The notes under the pieces were generated by a model, which was given only the letters and a program-made list of their open reading frames with translations, ran no database searches and was not told the origin of the DNA. A program made the translations under genes and the position numbers. 11,144 nt of DNA from Brachionus plicatilis (taxonomy: Eukaryota > Rotifera > Eurotatoria > Ploima > Brachionidae), in contig QEOQ01000503.1 of NCBI GenBank assembly GCA_010279815.1, positions 169,654-180,797 on the forward strand, written 5' to 3'. How positions within the stretch are numbered: position 1 is the first letter of the stretch; every line of letters starts with the position of its first letter. Below, piece after piece: positions 1 to 8,095 of this stretch.

Positions 1-1915
1 ATGAATTTTTGGTCGGGCGCGTACGGCTCGAGAAATCGCTGCTGCAGCACCGAGTCGTCGAATCGCTGCCAATTTTCGACCAAATGCTGATAGATGTACT
101 TTGACTTGAGGCGCTGTTGGTCGCACCAGCCCGACTCGGTCACGCTGCGCTCAATGTCGTTCATGCAGCGTTTGCACAGCTCGGACGGCAAGTAGGTGCG
201 CAGGCCCGCCTCCTTCAAAAAGCGGATGCACGTGGCCGAGTCGAACGCCTCGTCCGGAAAATAAGACTCGTTGAGTATGTTAACTAGACACTCGGACTTG
301 AAGTCGTACAAGTCGGTGATTAGTTTGTGGTGGCCCGAACGTGTCTGAATGACGAGGCGTTCGCGCAAAATTTTCATGCATTTTTCTTTTTCGTGCGAGT
401 AGATTTTTTCGAGTATTTCGTCGTACAAATACTTGAGAAAGTTGTTCTGGGTCTTGGCGTCGATTTGGGCGAATAGGGGCAAACAAATGTTGAGAAAATT
501 TTCCACGTCATTTAAATTGTTGAGGCCGAGATGAGCGTAGAGCTTGAGCAGCTCGTTGCGCTTGATCAGAACGAGAGTGGCCTCGTCGAACGTTTGTTTG
601 AGGAGAGAGCGTTTGATTAGCGAGAAGAGGTCTTCGTTGATCAGGTAGATTGAGGCCGGCGGGCCGCACAGACTCGTGTACTTGTCGGCAAAGAGGGGCC
701 GGTAGATTTTGAGCTCTTTTAGTCGCGTGAACTGGGAGTGCTGGTAGTTGCGCGCCAAAAAGTCGTTGAAGTATTTGAGCAAGACAAAAATGTCGTCGTC
801 GCTCAAAAATTGACTAAGCGAGTGCACCCGATTGCACTGGAGCAAGTACTCGAGCACGATTAGAGGATTGCCTTCGTCCAGCGACGACATTAGATTGAGG
901 TCGATGCGTTCGTCGTCGAGCCGTGTTAGTATGCCCTCGAGACGTTTGTTGCCGAACACGCGCGGAAACACTCGCTGCTCGCACACAAGCGCCAAATGCG
1001 AGTCGGTGAACTTGCAGCCGGCTATGAGGCAGACGCGCCGGTCGACCGATGCGTGCACAAAATCGGACAAATTGTCGGTCTTGGTCTCGATTGGGCTGAC
1101 GGTGAGCAGGCGGCCGGCCACCAGCACCGAGTTGGCGTTGGGCAAATGCAAGTTGTTTATTGACTTGTAGCCGTGGTCGACGATCAGCGCGTACACGTTT
1201 AAGATTAGATTGAAGTCGTCTTTGTTGGTGATGGGCACGTCTTTGTACTTGCGTTTGACTACGTCGATGATTAGCAGCAGGTCGTTAAGGTCAAGGTCGG
1301 GCTTTATTGGCAACACCTGGCTGAACAAGTGTTTGAAGGAGCGGTGATACTGTTGCGGCAGTTGGTAATAGATGGGCTTCAGGTTGAAGTTGAGCGAGAG
1401 AATGACCTGGGAGACTAGAACAAAGTCGTCGTTGATTAGGATTAGCTTTTTGTCATGGAAAAATAGCCGGATGTATTCGGTGAGCTGGGGCGTTTTTAGA
1501 CACTCGGACTGAATGAATTCGTAGACTTGGTAGACCATGTCGTTGAGAAGCTTCACTTCTTTGGGGTCGTCCAGGTCGCACAGGTTGGACTTGGACAGTT
1601 CTTCGAGGTGTTTTAGCACGTCTTTGAATGTCAATTTGGACGTGCAGTCGTCGATGGACAAAAATTTTTCCACCGATTTGGTGAGTAGGTTCTCTTTTTT
1701 TTTGTACTCGTTCAACGGTATGGACACTATGCTCGACGCTATGAGTTCATATTGAGATGAGAGAAGCTCTTTGGGCTTGGCGAATCGATACTTGAATCTG
1801 TCGCCGAACCAGTACACGTTCAATTTTTGATATGGCTTTTGTTTGACAGCGATAAAGCTGATTTCTTTGAGGCTTTCGCCAATTTCTTTTAATTCTTGGC
1901 TTTCGTCTTGGTTAG
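1..1915 (-). CDS. SACS: Sacsin-like protein, downstream exon (continues past the left edge)
   Basis: This exon continues the same protein. Read in the frame imposed by the upstream donor it has no stop over 637 full codons and runs off the window at position 1, which is why a start-to-stop search misses it. The first two bases (CT) complete the split codon G|CT (Ala923), giving EEIMKK-A-NQDESQELKEIGE across the junction. Sacsin-type blocks continue: LPNANSVLVAGRLLTVSP resembles the 'LPDxxGxLxPAxELxxND' block of the repeats; RLKELKIYRPLF resembles the 'KLRxLPIFxTL' block; ITDLYDF followed by YFPDEAFDSATCIRFLKEAGLRT resembles the 'SDFYDP ... FP ... FLxxLGL' block. It is rich in Leu, Lys and Asp, with no signal peptide or membrane segment seen. 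No ATPase, J or HEPN motif appears; the last two would be expected further downstream. The family assignment here rests more on continuity with the other exon than on strong motifs. Confidence 0.82.
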
Positions 1916-1932
1916 CTAGAAAAGAGAAGAAA
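1916..1932 (-). promoter_or_regulatory. 3' splice site (acceptor)
   Basis: The minus-strand reading TTTCTTCTCTTTTCTAG ends at 1916. It is a textbook pyrimidine tract plus TAG directly before the exon that begins with CTAACCAAGACG. Confidence 0.83.
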
Positions 1933-2114
1933 TTTTTTTTTAAATTTAGTTTTATTTTTAAATAAATAAATAGATAAAAATTTAATTTTTTTTTTTTTAC
2001 TAATTAAAAGAGTTTTTCTAACATGGTGAAATAAAATGGAAATTAAGTTCGGATATCCCAAATTTTCAAGTTTTTCCCCCAATTTTATTAGAATAACCAC
2101 AAAAAATAAAAAAA
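1930..2114 (+). repeat. Intronic direct repeat, copy 1
   Basis: This is the first of three near-identical units, recognised by TTTAGTTTTATTTTTAAATA, then ATTAAAAGAGTTTTTCTA, then CATGGTGAAATAAAATGG, ending with AGAATAACCACAAAAAATAA. It starts only about 14 bases from the splice acceptor. Copies 1 and 2 are offset by 242 bases. Confidence 0.85.
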
Positions 2115-2137
2115 TACACTTTTTGTATTATTTGACA

Positions 2138-2345
2138 CCAATCTGATTAAAATGACAATAAAAATAAAAAAAAATTTTATTTTAAATTTAGTTTTATTTT
2201 TAAATAAATAAATAGAAAAAATTTTTTTACTAATTAAAAGAGTTTTTCTAACATGGTGAAATAAAATGGAAATTAAGTTCGAATACTCCAAATTTTCAAG
2301 TTTTTCTCCCAATTTTATTAGAATAACCACAAAAAATAAAAAAAT
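2138..2345 (+). repeat. Intronic direct repeat, copy 2
   Basis: This copy carries the same landmarks as copy 1 with few substitutions (for example GAATACTCC in place of GGATATCCC). It also shows the leading part AATCTGATTAAAATGACAAT, shared with copy 3. The open frames read from these copies on the minus strand come from shared DNA and show no sign of protein-level constraint. Confidence 0.85.
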
Positions 2346-2387
2346 GACAAAAAAAACTTTTTTGTTTTATTTAACACAAAATTTTAA

Positions 2388-3075
2388 TATTCTTTAAAAA
2401 CAGCACCCTGTGTAAACCGCATTAAATATTATTAAAATACCTTTTTTTTATATTTATTTCTAACAACCTCAATTTTAATAAACATTAATTTTTATATTAA
2501 AAAAATATCGTCATTATATTAAATTTTCAAGTTTAAAAATAATTTGTACAAAAAACTTTAAAATACCCTGAAACACCCTTTTGATTCTGATAGAGGACAA
2601 AAAGTTCTACTTGGCAAATTATTTTACAATAGGTCTGGACATATGAAAACCCTATAAAAACTGCTAAAACAGATTTAGACCGGATTTTTCAAAACACCCT
2701 GAATATTTCTTTTTTAAAAATGTTTTTCAGTGAAAGAAACAACTTATAAGTGGTTTGGGATCAAGAAATACGATTTTGAGGTCGGGTTAACAAAATAAAC
2801 TATTTATCATGATTTAGCCAATCCAGGCCATCAAGAGCTCTCTATTTTCTTGAGAATTTTTTCTATTTTTTAGGCAAAAAAAGTACTACCTAGGGTTTTC
2901 GACTCTGAGAAATTTGTAAATAAGACTAAATCTCCTTTATTTAAATTTGTTTAGAATTTAAGTTTCATGCATTTTTTTTTAATATATTTTCATTGAATGA
3001 TATGCTATGATACAAATTTAATTACACAGGGTGCTGTTTTTTCGCTTTTTTGAGGGGTGCTGTTTTTAAAGAATA
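2388..3075. mobile_element. Non-autonomous terminal-inverted-repeat element (MITE-like)
   Basis: The left end, 2388-2408 (TATTCTTTAAAAACAGCACC plus C), is a perfect 21-base inverted match to the right end 3055-3075. The adjoining left segment 2396-2415 also matches an inner right segment 3022-3041 over 20 bases, so the right terminus is duplicated. TA dinucleotides lie at both outer edges, as expected for a TA-targeting superfamily such as Tc1/mariner, but other classes are possible. The interior is A/T-rich with no credible transposase frame, so it cannot move by itself. Related ACACCCTGA strings recur inside near 2571 and 2694. The spacer between intronic repeat copies 1 and 2 lacks it and acts as an empty-site comparison. 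Confidence 0.75.
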
Positions 3076-3076
3076 C

Positions 3077-3286
3077 CCAATCTAATTAAAATGACAATAA
3101 AAAAAAAATTTAAATTTAGTTTTATTTTTAAATAAATAAATAGATAAAAATTTAATTTTTTTTTTAATAATTAAAAGAGTTTTTCTAGCATGGTGAAATA
3201 AAATGGAAATTAAGTTCGAATACCCCAAATTTTCAAGTTTTTCCCCCAATTTTATTAGAATAACCACAAAAAATAAAAAAAAAAAA
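3077..3286 (+). repeat. Intronic direct repeat, copy 3
   Basis: This full-length copy begins with CCAATCTAATTAAAATGAC and ends with AGAATAACCACAAAAAATAA. It lies 928 bases from copy 2 instead of 242. The excess of about 686 bases matches the inserted element between them. Confidence 0.85.
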
Positions 3287-3349
3287 CAATTTAGTTTTAT
3301 TTTTAAATAAATAAATAAAAAAAAAATTTTATTAATTAAAAGAGTTTTT
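3287..3349 (+). repeat. Intronic direct repeat, copy 4 (truncated)
   Basis: Only the first part of the unit is present (TTTAGTTTTATTTTTAAATA through ATTAAAAGAGTTTTTA). Homology stops at about 3347, exactly where the less A/T-rich GATC-rich island begins, as if the island had interrupted or replaced the rest. Confidence 0.7.
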
Positions 3350-3545
3350 ATAGTAGTGTTGGACGCGAGCAGACCTAACCGGTTCATTTGGCGAGCGGTT
3401 TTTGCGATCAAAAGATCGATCATTCTGGCGATCAAAATTCTGGTCGCCAAATTGTGCCATGACTTCAATACGAACGATCATGAGTGCGATCATTCATTTG
3501 GCAAATAATCAGAATGGCGATCAAAAATTCTTCTCGCCAAGAATT
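3350..3545. repeat. GATC-rich island with internal duplication, possible transposon remnant
   Basis: This patch stands out from the A/T-rich intron by composition. TTCATTTGGC occurs at 3383 and 3493 (110 apart). TGGCGATCAAAATTCTGGTC GCCAA (3426-3450) is echoed at 3515-3540 with two changes and an extra A; each echo is itself an imperfect inverted repeat with arms GGCGA and TCGCC or CGCC. Seven GATC sites fall within about 140 bases. The left edge AGTGTTGGACGCGAG resembles hAT-type terminal repeats as I recall them, but no matching right end is visible. Confidence 0.5.
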
Positions 3546-3906
3546 AAGCGAACATCTTAATTTAGTATCAGAATGGCACTTTTTATGATTATTTTAATTT
3601 TATTTATTAAAATATTTATATAATTATAAAATAAATAAATAGTTTAAAAAAAAAATAAAAAGTTAATAAAAATAAATTAATTGAAAAAAAAATTTTCATC
3701 AATTAATATTTAGCAATGGGCATGGTTTTTTTTTAGTAGATAATTTTATTTAAAGGTAGATAATTGTTTATCATTAAAGTGATAATATATTTTGATTTTT
3801 GGGTCAAATTGTTGAGAAAAAAAAATAAAGATAAAATTATAAAACTGTTTAATATTAAAGTAACTGCGCCAATAAACATTATTTACACTTTACAAATTTT
3901 TTTTCT
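3546..3906. other. A/T-rich intron remainder, no feature seen
   Basis: Long A and T runs and short TTTATTAAAATATTTATA-type strings only. No coding frame, RNA gene or repeat copy was recognised. Confidence 0.7.
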
Positions 3907-4065
3907 TTATCTTTTTTTCTTATGCAAAAATGATGATTTTTGATGATAGAAAAATTTTAAGCCTAATTTTTGTGTGAACGACTTAACTTTAAAAATAAAA
4001 TTTTCAAAATTTTCAATTATTCCAAAAATAATTTTTTGCCGGTAGAAAAAAAAGAAAAAAAAAAA

Positions 4066-4074
4066 TTTACCTTT
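4066..4074 (-). promoter_or_regulatory. 5' splice site (donor)
   Basis: The minus-strand reading AAAG|GTAAA is a near-consensus donor; the invariant GT occupies 4070-4069. The poly-Phe frame beyond it is clearly non-coding. It pairs in phase with the acceptor at 1917-1916. Confidence 0.82.
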
Positions 4075-6843
4075 TTTCATTATTTCCTCTTGACTGCTGA
4101 GCATTTCGTTGAGAATATTCAAAATAGCAATGGACCTTTCGACAGCCTGATCGTACTCTCTAATCTTAGACACGGACTCGGCTCGTTCGATTAGCTCGCT
4201 CCAAGTCAACTGGTCGCACTTCATGCCCAGAATTTTGAGTATCTGCAGTCTGTCCTCGCGGATATAGGCCTGTTCGGAGCCGAACGGAAAGCGTTCGTCG
4301 GACTCGGCGTAGAGCGGCGCCAGCTTGCCATTCGGATGAATCAACTTGTTGGGCTTTTTGATGCGTCTGCCATAAGGGCTGACCGGAATGCACGGATGAT
4401 CCTTCAAAATCTCGAGCATCTTTGTGTCAGCATGATCGAGCGCAAACAGCACCACCGAGTCCTTCACATTTTTGGACAGATTGTTCAAATTGGGCAGTAT
4501 GATCTCGTTGTAGACGCGATAGTGGTCGTACAAATTGGCGGACTGGTGCGACTTTTTGATCAAGTAGGCCTCTTCGTCCAGCAGCTTAAAATGCTTTGTC
4601 TTGATCAAACTCATCACCGAATTGATCAAATTGTCCTTGATGTCCGCGGACTTGTACACGTCCGGCAAATACAAGTAGATCAAGTCGGTGGACGCTTCGT
4701 TGGCCATGGCGTTGACGGAGAGGCCGACGGACGGCTGGCTAACAAACGGATTGAGCGACGAGCTCAAGCTCACCAGCGACTCTTCGTAGTCCTTGATGTT
4801 GTTGATCAACTTGGCCTCGTTGGGATAGTTGAGCTTGATGTAGTTGATTAGCGGGTAGTTTTTGGCCGCGTTCTCCAATATCTGGTCCTTGGACATGAGC
4901 TTGGCGCTGTTGATCAGCTTGTGTGTGTTCTTCACGCATTTCAGAATGATCAGCTCGAGTTGTTTGGCGTCGGGCGTTTTTTTCATGCCGATGCTCTCGA
5001 AAAAGGCCAAGTAGGGATAGAGCTCGTAGGGCAGCGTGTCCAAGTGGGAGCTGAGCGGATGGTCTTTGTCGTTGAGCAGGTACACGCTCGAAATGGACGA
5101 GAAGCGTTCGCCCGTCCACACCCATTCGGTGAGGTCGTTGGCCTTTAGCTCGCGGCTAATCGTGGCCGCCTCGTGCACACACATGAACTCGTAGCACTTT
5201 TTGGCCACGGTCAAGTAGTCGTACCACTCGATTTTGAGCGCCGACGACTCAAAACACTTGGTGGTTATTTTCAAGTGGCGCACCACTTGGTCCAAATGGA
5301 CTTTTTTCAAGTCAAGAAAGTCCTTTAGCTGATTGGGAATGTCAAGGTCGGATATGCAGCTGACCGATCCGACGCAGTACGAATAGGACTGGTCGACGCA
5401 GTCCCTGGGCGACGAGAACCGGGTGTTCATGGCCGGCTCGGCGCCCCGCCACACCAACGACTGCGGGTAGCACTGGGGCCGCTCTTTTTTCAACGGAATC
5501 CAATTGACCGACGTCAAGTAGTGGCGCAGATTGACCGCCTTGCTGGCCGAGTACTCGACGAGCAGCGTTTCGTTTTGTTCGTGTCGGCTCACCAAAATTT
5601 CGACGATTAGCTCGGCGAGCAGGCGTCTGTGCAGCTCGTTCGTCCACTTGGTCGACTGTTCGAACAAGTCGATTATTTCGTCGATTTTTAGCTGGGTGTA
5701 CGAGCGCATCTTGAGCTCTTTGAGCACGCTGACGCACTTGTCGTCGCCGAGCAGGTCCTGACACGGCAGAGTTTTGGCCTCCAGGACGGCCAGGTACTTG
5801 TCGTTTTTGCCCGGGTTTATGAATTGGCTGGGCGCGCACAGCTCTTGGCTCTGGTTCAGAAACAGCTTGGTGGATCGCACCGACTCGTTCAGATCGGTGG
5901 AGGCGAGCACATACGTCGAACAGTTCAACAGCAGCCATTTGCCGAGCAGGTGAATTTTGATCGAGTTTAGCGAGTTGCGTTCCCGGTCGGCCACGTACTC
6001 GATTATTTGGCGCAGTATGAACGTGAACTCCTTGCAGATGTCCAGGCCGAGCTTGTCCTGGATGAGCGTTTTGGTGTCGAGCGAGTCCACGAATATGAAC
6101 GACTGGAGGCCGGGCAGCTCGAACGGCAAGCGCACCTGGGTGTCGTAGTAGACGTGCGAACACTCCTTGATGGCTATGTACTTGTCGGCGCACTCGACCG
6201 CCGAGTTTTCGAACATGGGCACGAATTTGATGAACTCGAGGAGCTCGCGCTGGTTGGAGTCGAGGCCGGCGCTCGAGTGCGTCAGCTCCACTTTGGCCAG
6301 GTACTTTTGAACGAGCTTTATGTCCAAGTCGTCCAGCAGAGCGTTGAAGTCCTGGATTATTTTGAGGGTGGACGCGTGGCGGTACTTGTTCTTGAAGGCT
6401 TGGAGCAGGCCGAGGCGGCTTTTTCGCACGTTCGGCACGTAGTTGAAGAAGAGAGGGTGGCCGAGGACCGGCTCGGGTATGCAGTCGATGCACTGAAAGT
6501 CGAGTTTTTTTAGAATGCGCACCAGGTTGTCGTAGAGCTCGATGCTGACCGAGTCGTCCAGAGTGGTGTAGGCCGGCGTGTAGACCAAGTTGGAGTTGTT
6601 GGAGAGCTTGTACAAGTGGAGAAGGCTGGAGGAGTGGGACGGGCTTGTGTAGATGATGTTCAGGTTTTCCACTATGGACAGGTTGGTGGCAAAGTTTTCG
6701 TTCAGATACTTCCAGAGTGTTTCTAGCCAAGTGAGGTTGTGTTTGTCGTGGTTTCGCGGCCACTGGATTTTTTCGTCGCCGCATCGCCACTCTTTGGGCA
6801 CGCTGATCAACTCGCTTAGCTCCGAGTCCGATATCATTTGAAG
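4071..6843 (-). CDS. SACS: Sacsin-like protein, upstream exon (922 codons from the ATG, partial gene)
   Basis: Sacsin is a giant animal co-chaperone linked to mitochondria and intermediate filaments, built from large repeats (SRRs). The frame is open from the ATG at 6837-6835 to the donor at 4070/4069 (2767 nt, 922 codons plus one base). Family landmarks, numbered from that Met: GHPLFFNYVP near 125; SELFDP-like plus FPTGEF-like block near 341-373 (INPGKNDKYLAVLEAK); the WIPLKKERP motif at 446-454 followed by YPQSLVW; CVGSV near 488-492; EWVWTGERF at 571-579; a YLAFFESIGMKK block near 609-620; HPCIPVSPYGR at 814-824; LIHPNGK at 832-838; RFPFGS near 849-854; LTWSELIERAESV at 877-889. These are recalled family patterns, not a search result. 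No GHKL ATPase motif is visible. A good acceptor-like AG at 6845-6844 lies six bases before the ATG, so this may be an internal exon or a trans-spliced start. The exon is far less A/T-rich than its flanks. Confidence 0.85.
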
Positions 6844-7114
6844 CTGAGTTAAACCTTTTAATTTGGTGATAAAAATTATTTTTTTTTGCTTTTAAGGTGT
6901 TTTTGTTTTTTTTTTTTTTTTGTCTGCTGGTCGGAATTAAAGTCAGACGTTGACTTTAAAATTGAAGTTTTCATTAAAGACCAGAATTTGGAAGAAAATT
7001 AATAAAATTTAATAAAAAAAAATTTTTTTTATTGGTAATGAACATCATTTAAACCAAAATCAACCAATTTCTCTTACAAAAAAAAATACTAAACTCCAAG
7101 TCTTGACTTGACTA
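6830..7114. repeat. Array unit 1 (alpha type), includes the exon edge
   Basis: This unit contains the real ATG, the acceptor-like AG and a hairpin: TTAAAGTCA (6937-6945) and TGACTTTAA (6951-6959) around GACGT, nested in CTGGTC (6927-6932) and GACCAG (6979-6984). Its middle segment matches unit 3 better than unit 2. Confidence 0.8.
6844..6853 (-). promoter_or_regulatory. Acceptor-like AG just upstream of the first visible ATG
   Basis: The minus strand reads GTTTAACTCAG|CTTCAAATG, placing an AG six bases before the ATG at 6837-6835 and exactly on a codon boundary (LQM...). It could be the 3' splice site of an internal exon whose upstream partner lies beyond 11144, or a spliced-leader acceptor in a trans-splicing animal. 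The pyrimidine tract is weak, so neither is certain. The same string recurs in the upstream tandem array. Confidence 0.5.
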
Positions 7115-7395
7115 GATATCATTTGAAGCTGAGTTAAGACTTTTAATTAGTAAAAAAAAATTTTTTTCTAGCATTTTTAGTTTTTTTGTCGGAATCAGAG
7201 TTGCTCAAAAGTCGAAGTCTTTGGTAAGAATTTTACTTTAAAAGTGAAACTTTAGATTTTATTAAAAAATTTTGAAAAAAATTAATAATATTAAAAAAAA
7301 AAAAAAATTATTGGTAATGAACATCATTTAAACCAAAATCAACCAATTTCTCTTACAAAAAAAAACAAACTAAATTCCAAGTCTTGACTTGACTA
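7115..7395. repeat. Array unit 2 (beta type)
   Basis: This unit begins with the exact string shared with the exon edge (GATATCATTTGAAGCTGAGT). The middle segment is of the second type: TTGTCGGAATCAGAGTTGCT, then AAAAGTCGAAGTC and AAAAGTGAAACTTTAG. It is shared with unit 5, not with units 1 and 3. Confidence 0.8.
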
Positions 7396-7688
7396 GATAT
7401 TATTTGAAACTGATTTAAACCTTTTAATTAATAAATAAAAAAAATTTTTTTTTTCTTTTTAGGTGTTTTTGTTTTTTTTTATTTGCTGGTCGGAATCAAA
7501 GTCAGACTTTGACTCTAAAATTGAAATTTTCATTAAAGACCAGAATTAAAAAAAATAATAGTATTAAAATAAAATTGTTTTTACTGGTAATGAACATTTT
7601 AATCAAAATCAATCTAATTCTCTTACAAAAAGAAATAAAAAAAAAAACTAAATTCCGTCAATTCAGTCTAAAAGTCTTGACTTGACTA
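7396..7688. repeat. Array unit 3 (alpha type)
   Basis: The start is mutated (GATATTATTTGAAACTGATT), so the minus-strand ATG copy is lost. The middle is GCTGGTCGGAATCAAAGTCA with GACCAGAATT further on, as in unit 1. It ends with a small extra segment, CCGTCAATTCAGTCTAAAAG. Confidence 0.8.
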
Positions 7689-7825
7689 GATATCATTTGA
7701 AGCTGAGTTAAAATTTTTGATTAATAAAATTTAAAAAAAAATTGTTTTTATTGGTAATGAACATAATTTAAATCCAAATCAATCAATTTCTCTTACAAAA
7801 AAAAAAAAACTATATTTCAAGTCTT
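7689..7825. repeat. Array unit 4 (internally deleted)
   Basis: This unit keeps the exact start string and the GGTAATGAACAT to CTCTTAC block but lacks the middle type-defining segment, leaving 137 bases. Confidence 0.75.
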
Positions 7826-8095
7826 GATATCATTTGAAACTGATTTCAAACTTTTAATTATTAAAAAAAGAATTTTTTCTAGTATTTTTCTTTTTTATGC
7901 CGGAATCAGAGTTGGTCAAAAGTCAAAGCTTTTAGTTAGAATTTTTCTTTAAAGTGAAAATTTAGATTTTATAAAAGAATTTTGAAAAAAATTAATAATA
8001 TTTAAAAGAAAATTTTTTTATTGGTAATGAACATCATTTAAACCAAAATCAACCAATTTCTCTTACAAAATGAAATAAAAAAAAACTAAATTCCA
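7826..8095. repeat. Array unit 5 (beta type)
   Basis: The unit starts GATATCATTTGAAACTGATT. Its middle, GCCGGAATCAGAGTTGGTCA and AAAGTGAAAATTTAG, follows unit 2. The end block AACCAAAATCAACCAATTTC is intact. Confidence 0.75.

Larger units (their letters stand above)
1916..4070 (-). other. Phase-1 GT-AG intron of the sacsin-like gene
   Basis: On the minus strand the donor is AAAAAAG|GTAAAT (exon ends at 4071) and the acceptor is TTTCTTCTCTTTTCTAG|CT (exon resumes at 1915), with a clear pyrimidine tract. The exon before ends one base into a codon and the exon after supplies two, so the frame is kept. Coding-like composition drops abruptly at both borders. The 2155-base intron is not featureless: it carries three and a half copies of a direct repeat, a terminal-inverted-repeat element and a GATC-rich island, listed separately. 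If the intron were retained, translation would run 54 more residues, including a poly-Phe stretch, to a stop at 3907-3909. Confidence 0.85.

Noticed and set aside
832..1755. Plus-strand open frames of 112 and 72 codons
   Set aside because: Antisense to the second sacsin-like exon, Ser/Arg-rich shadows of TCG/GAC-rich codons.
1912..2330. Two related minus-strand open frames (62 and 80 codons) starting MVILIKLGEKLENL, and a longer one at 3082-3468
   Set aside because: They lie in copies of an intronic DNA repeat. The differences between copies change the amino acids as freely as the bases, and homopolymer runs dominate the rest. No sign of a conserved peptide.
2815..2835. Similarity of ATCCAGGCCATCAAGAG inside the element to GTCCAGGCCGTCAAAAAG near 10293
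   Set aside because: Only about 16 bases with mismatches and no flanking similarity; cannot be told from chance.
5342..6790. 482-codon minus-strand open frame inside the large exon
   Set aside because: It is a shadow of the sacsin-like frame: Arg/Pro/Gln/Ala-rich, no family motif, while the main frame carries clear sacsin blocks.
4336..6841. Plus-strand open frames antisense to the large exon
   Set aside because: Low-complexity Val/Gln/Leu/Asp-rich antisense shadows caused by the codon bias of the real gene; no recognisable domain.
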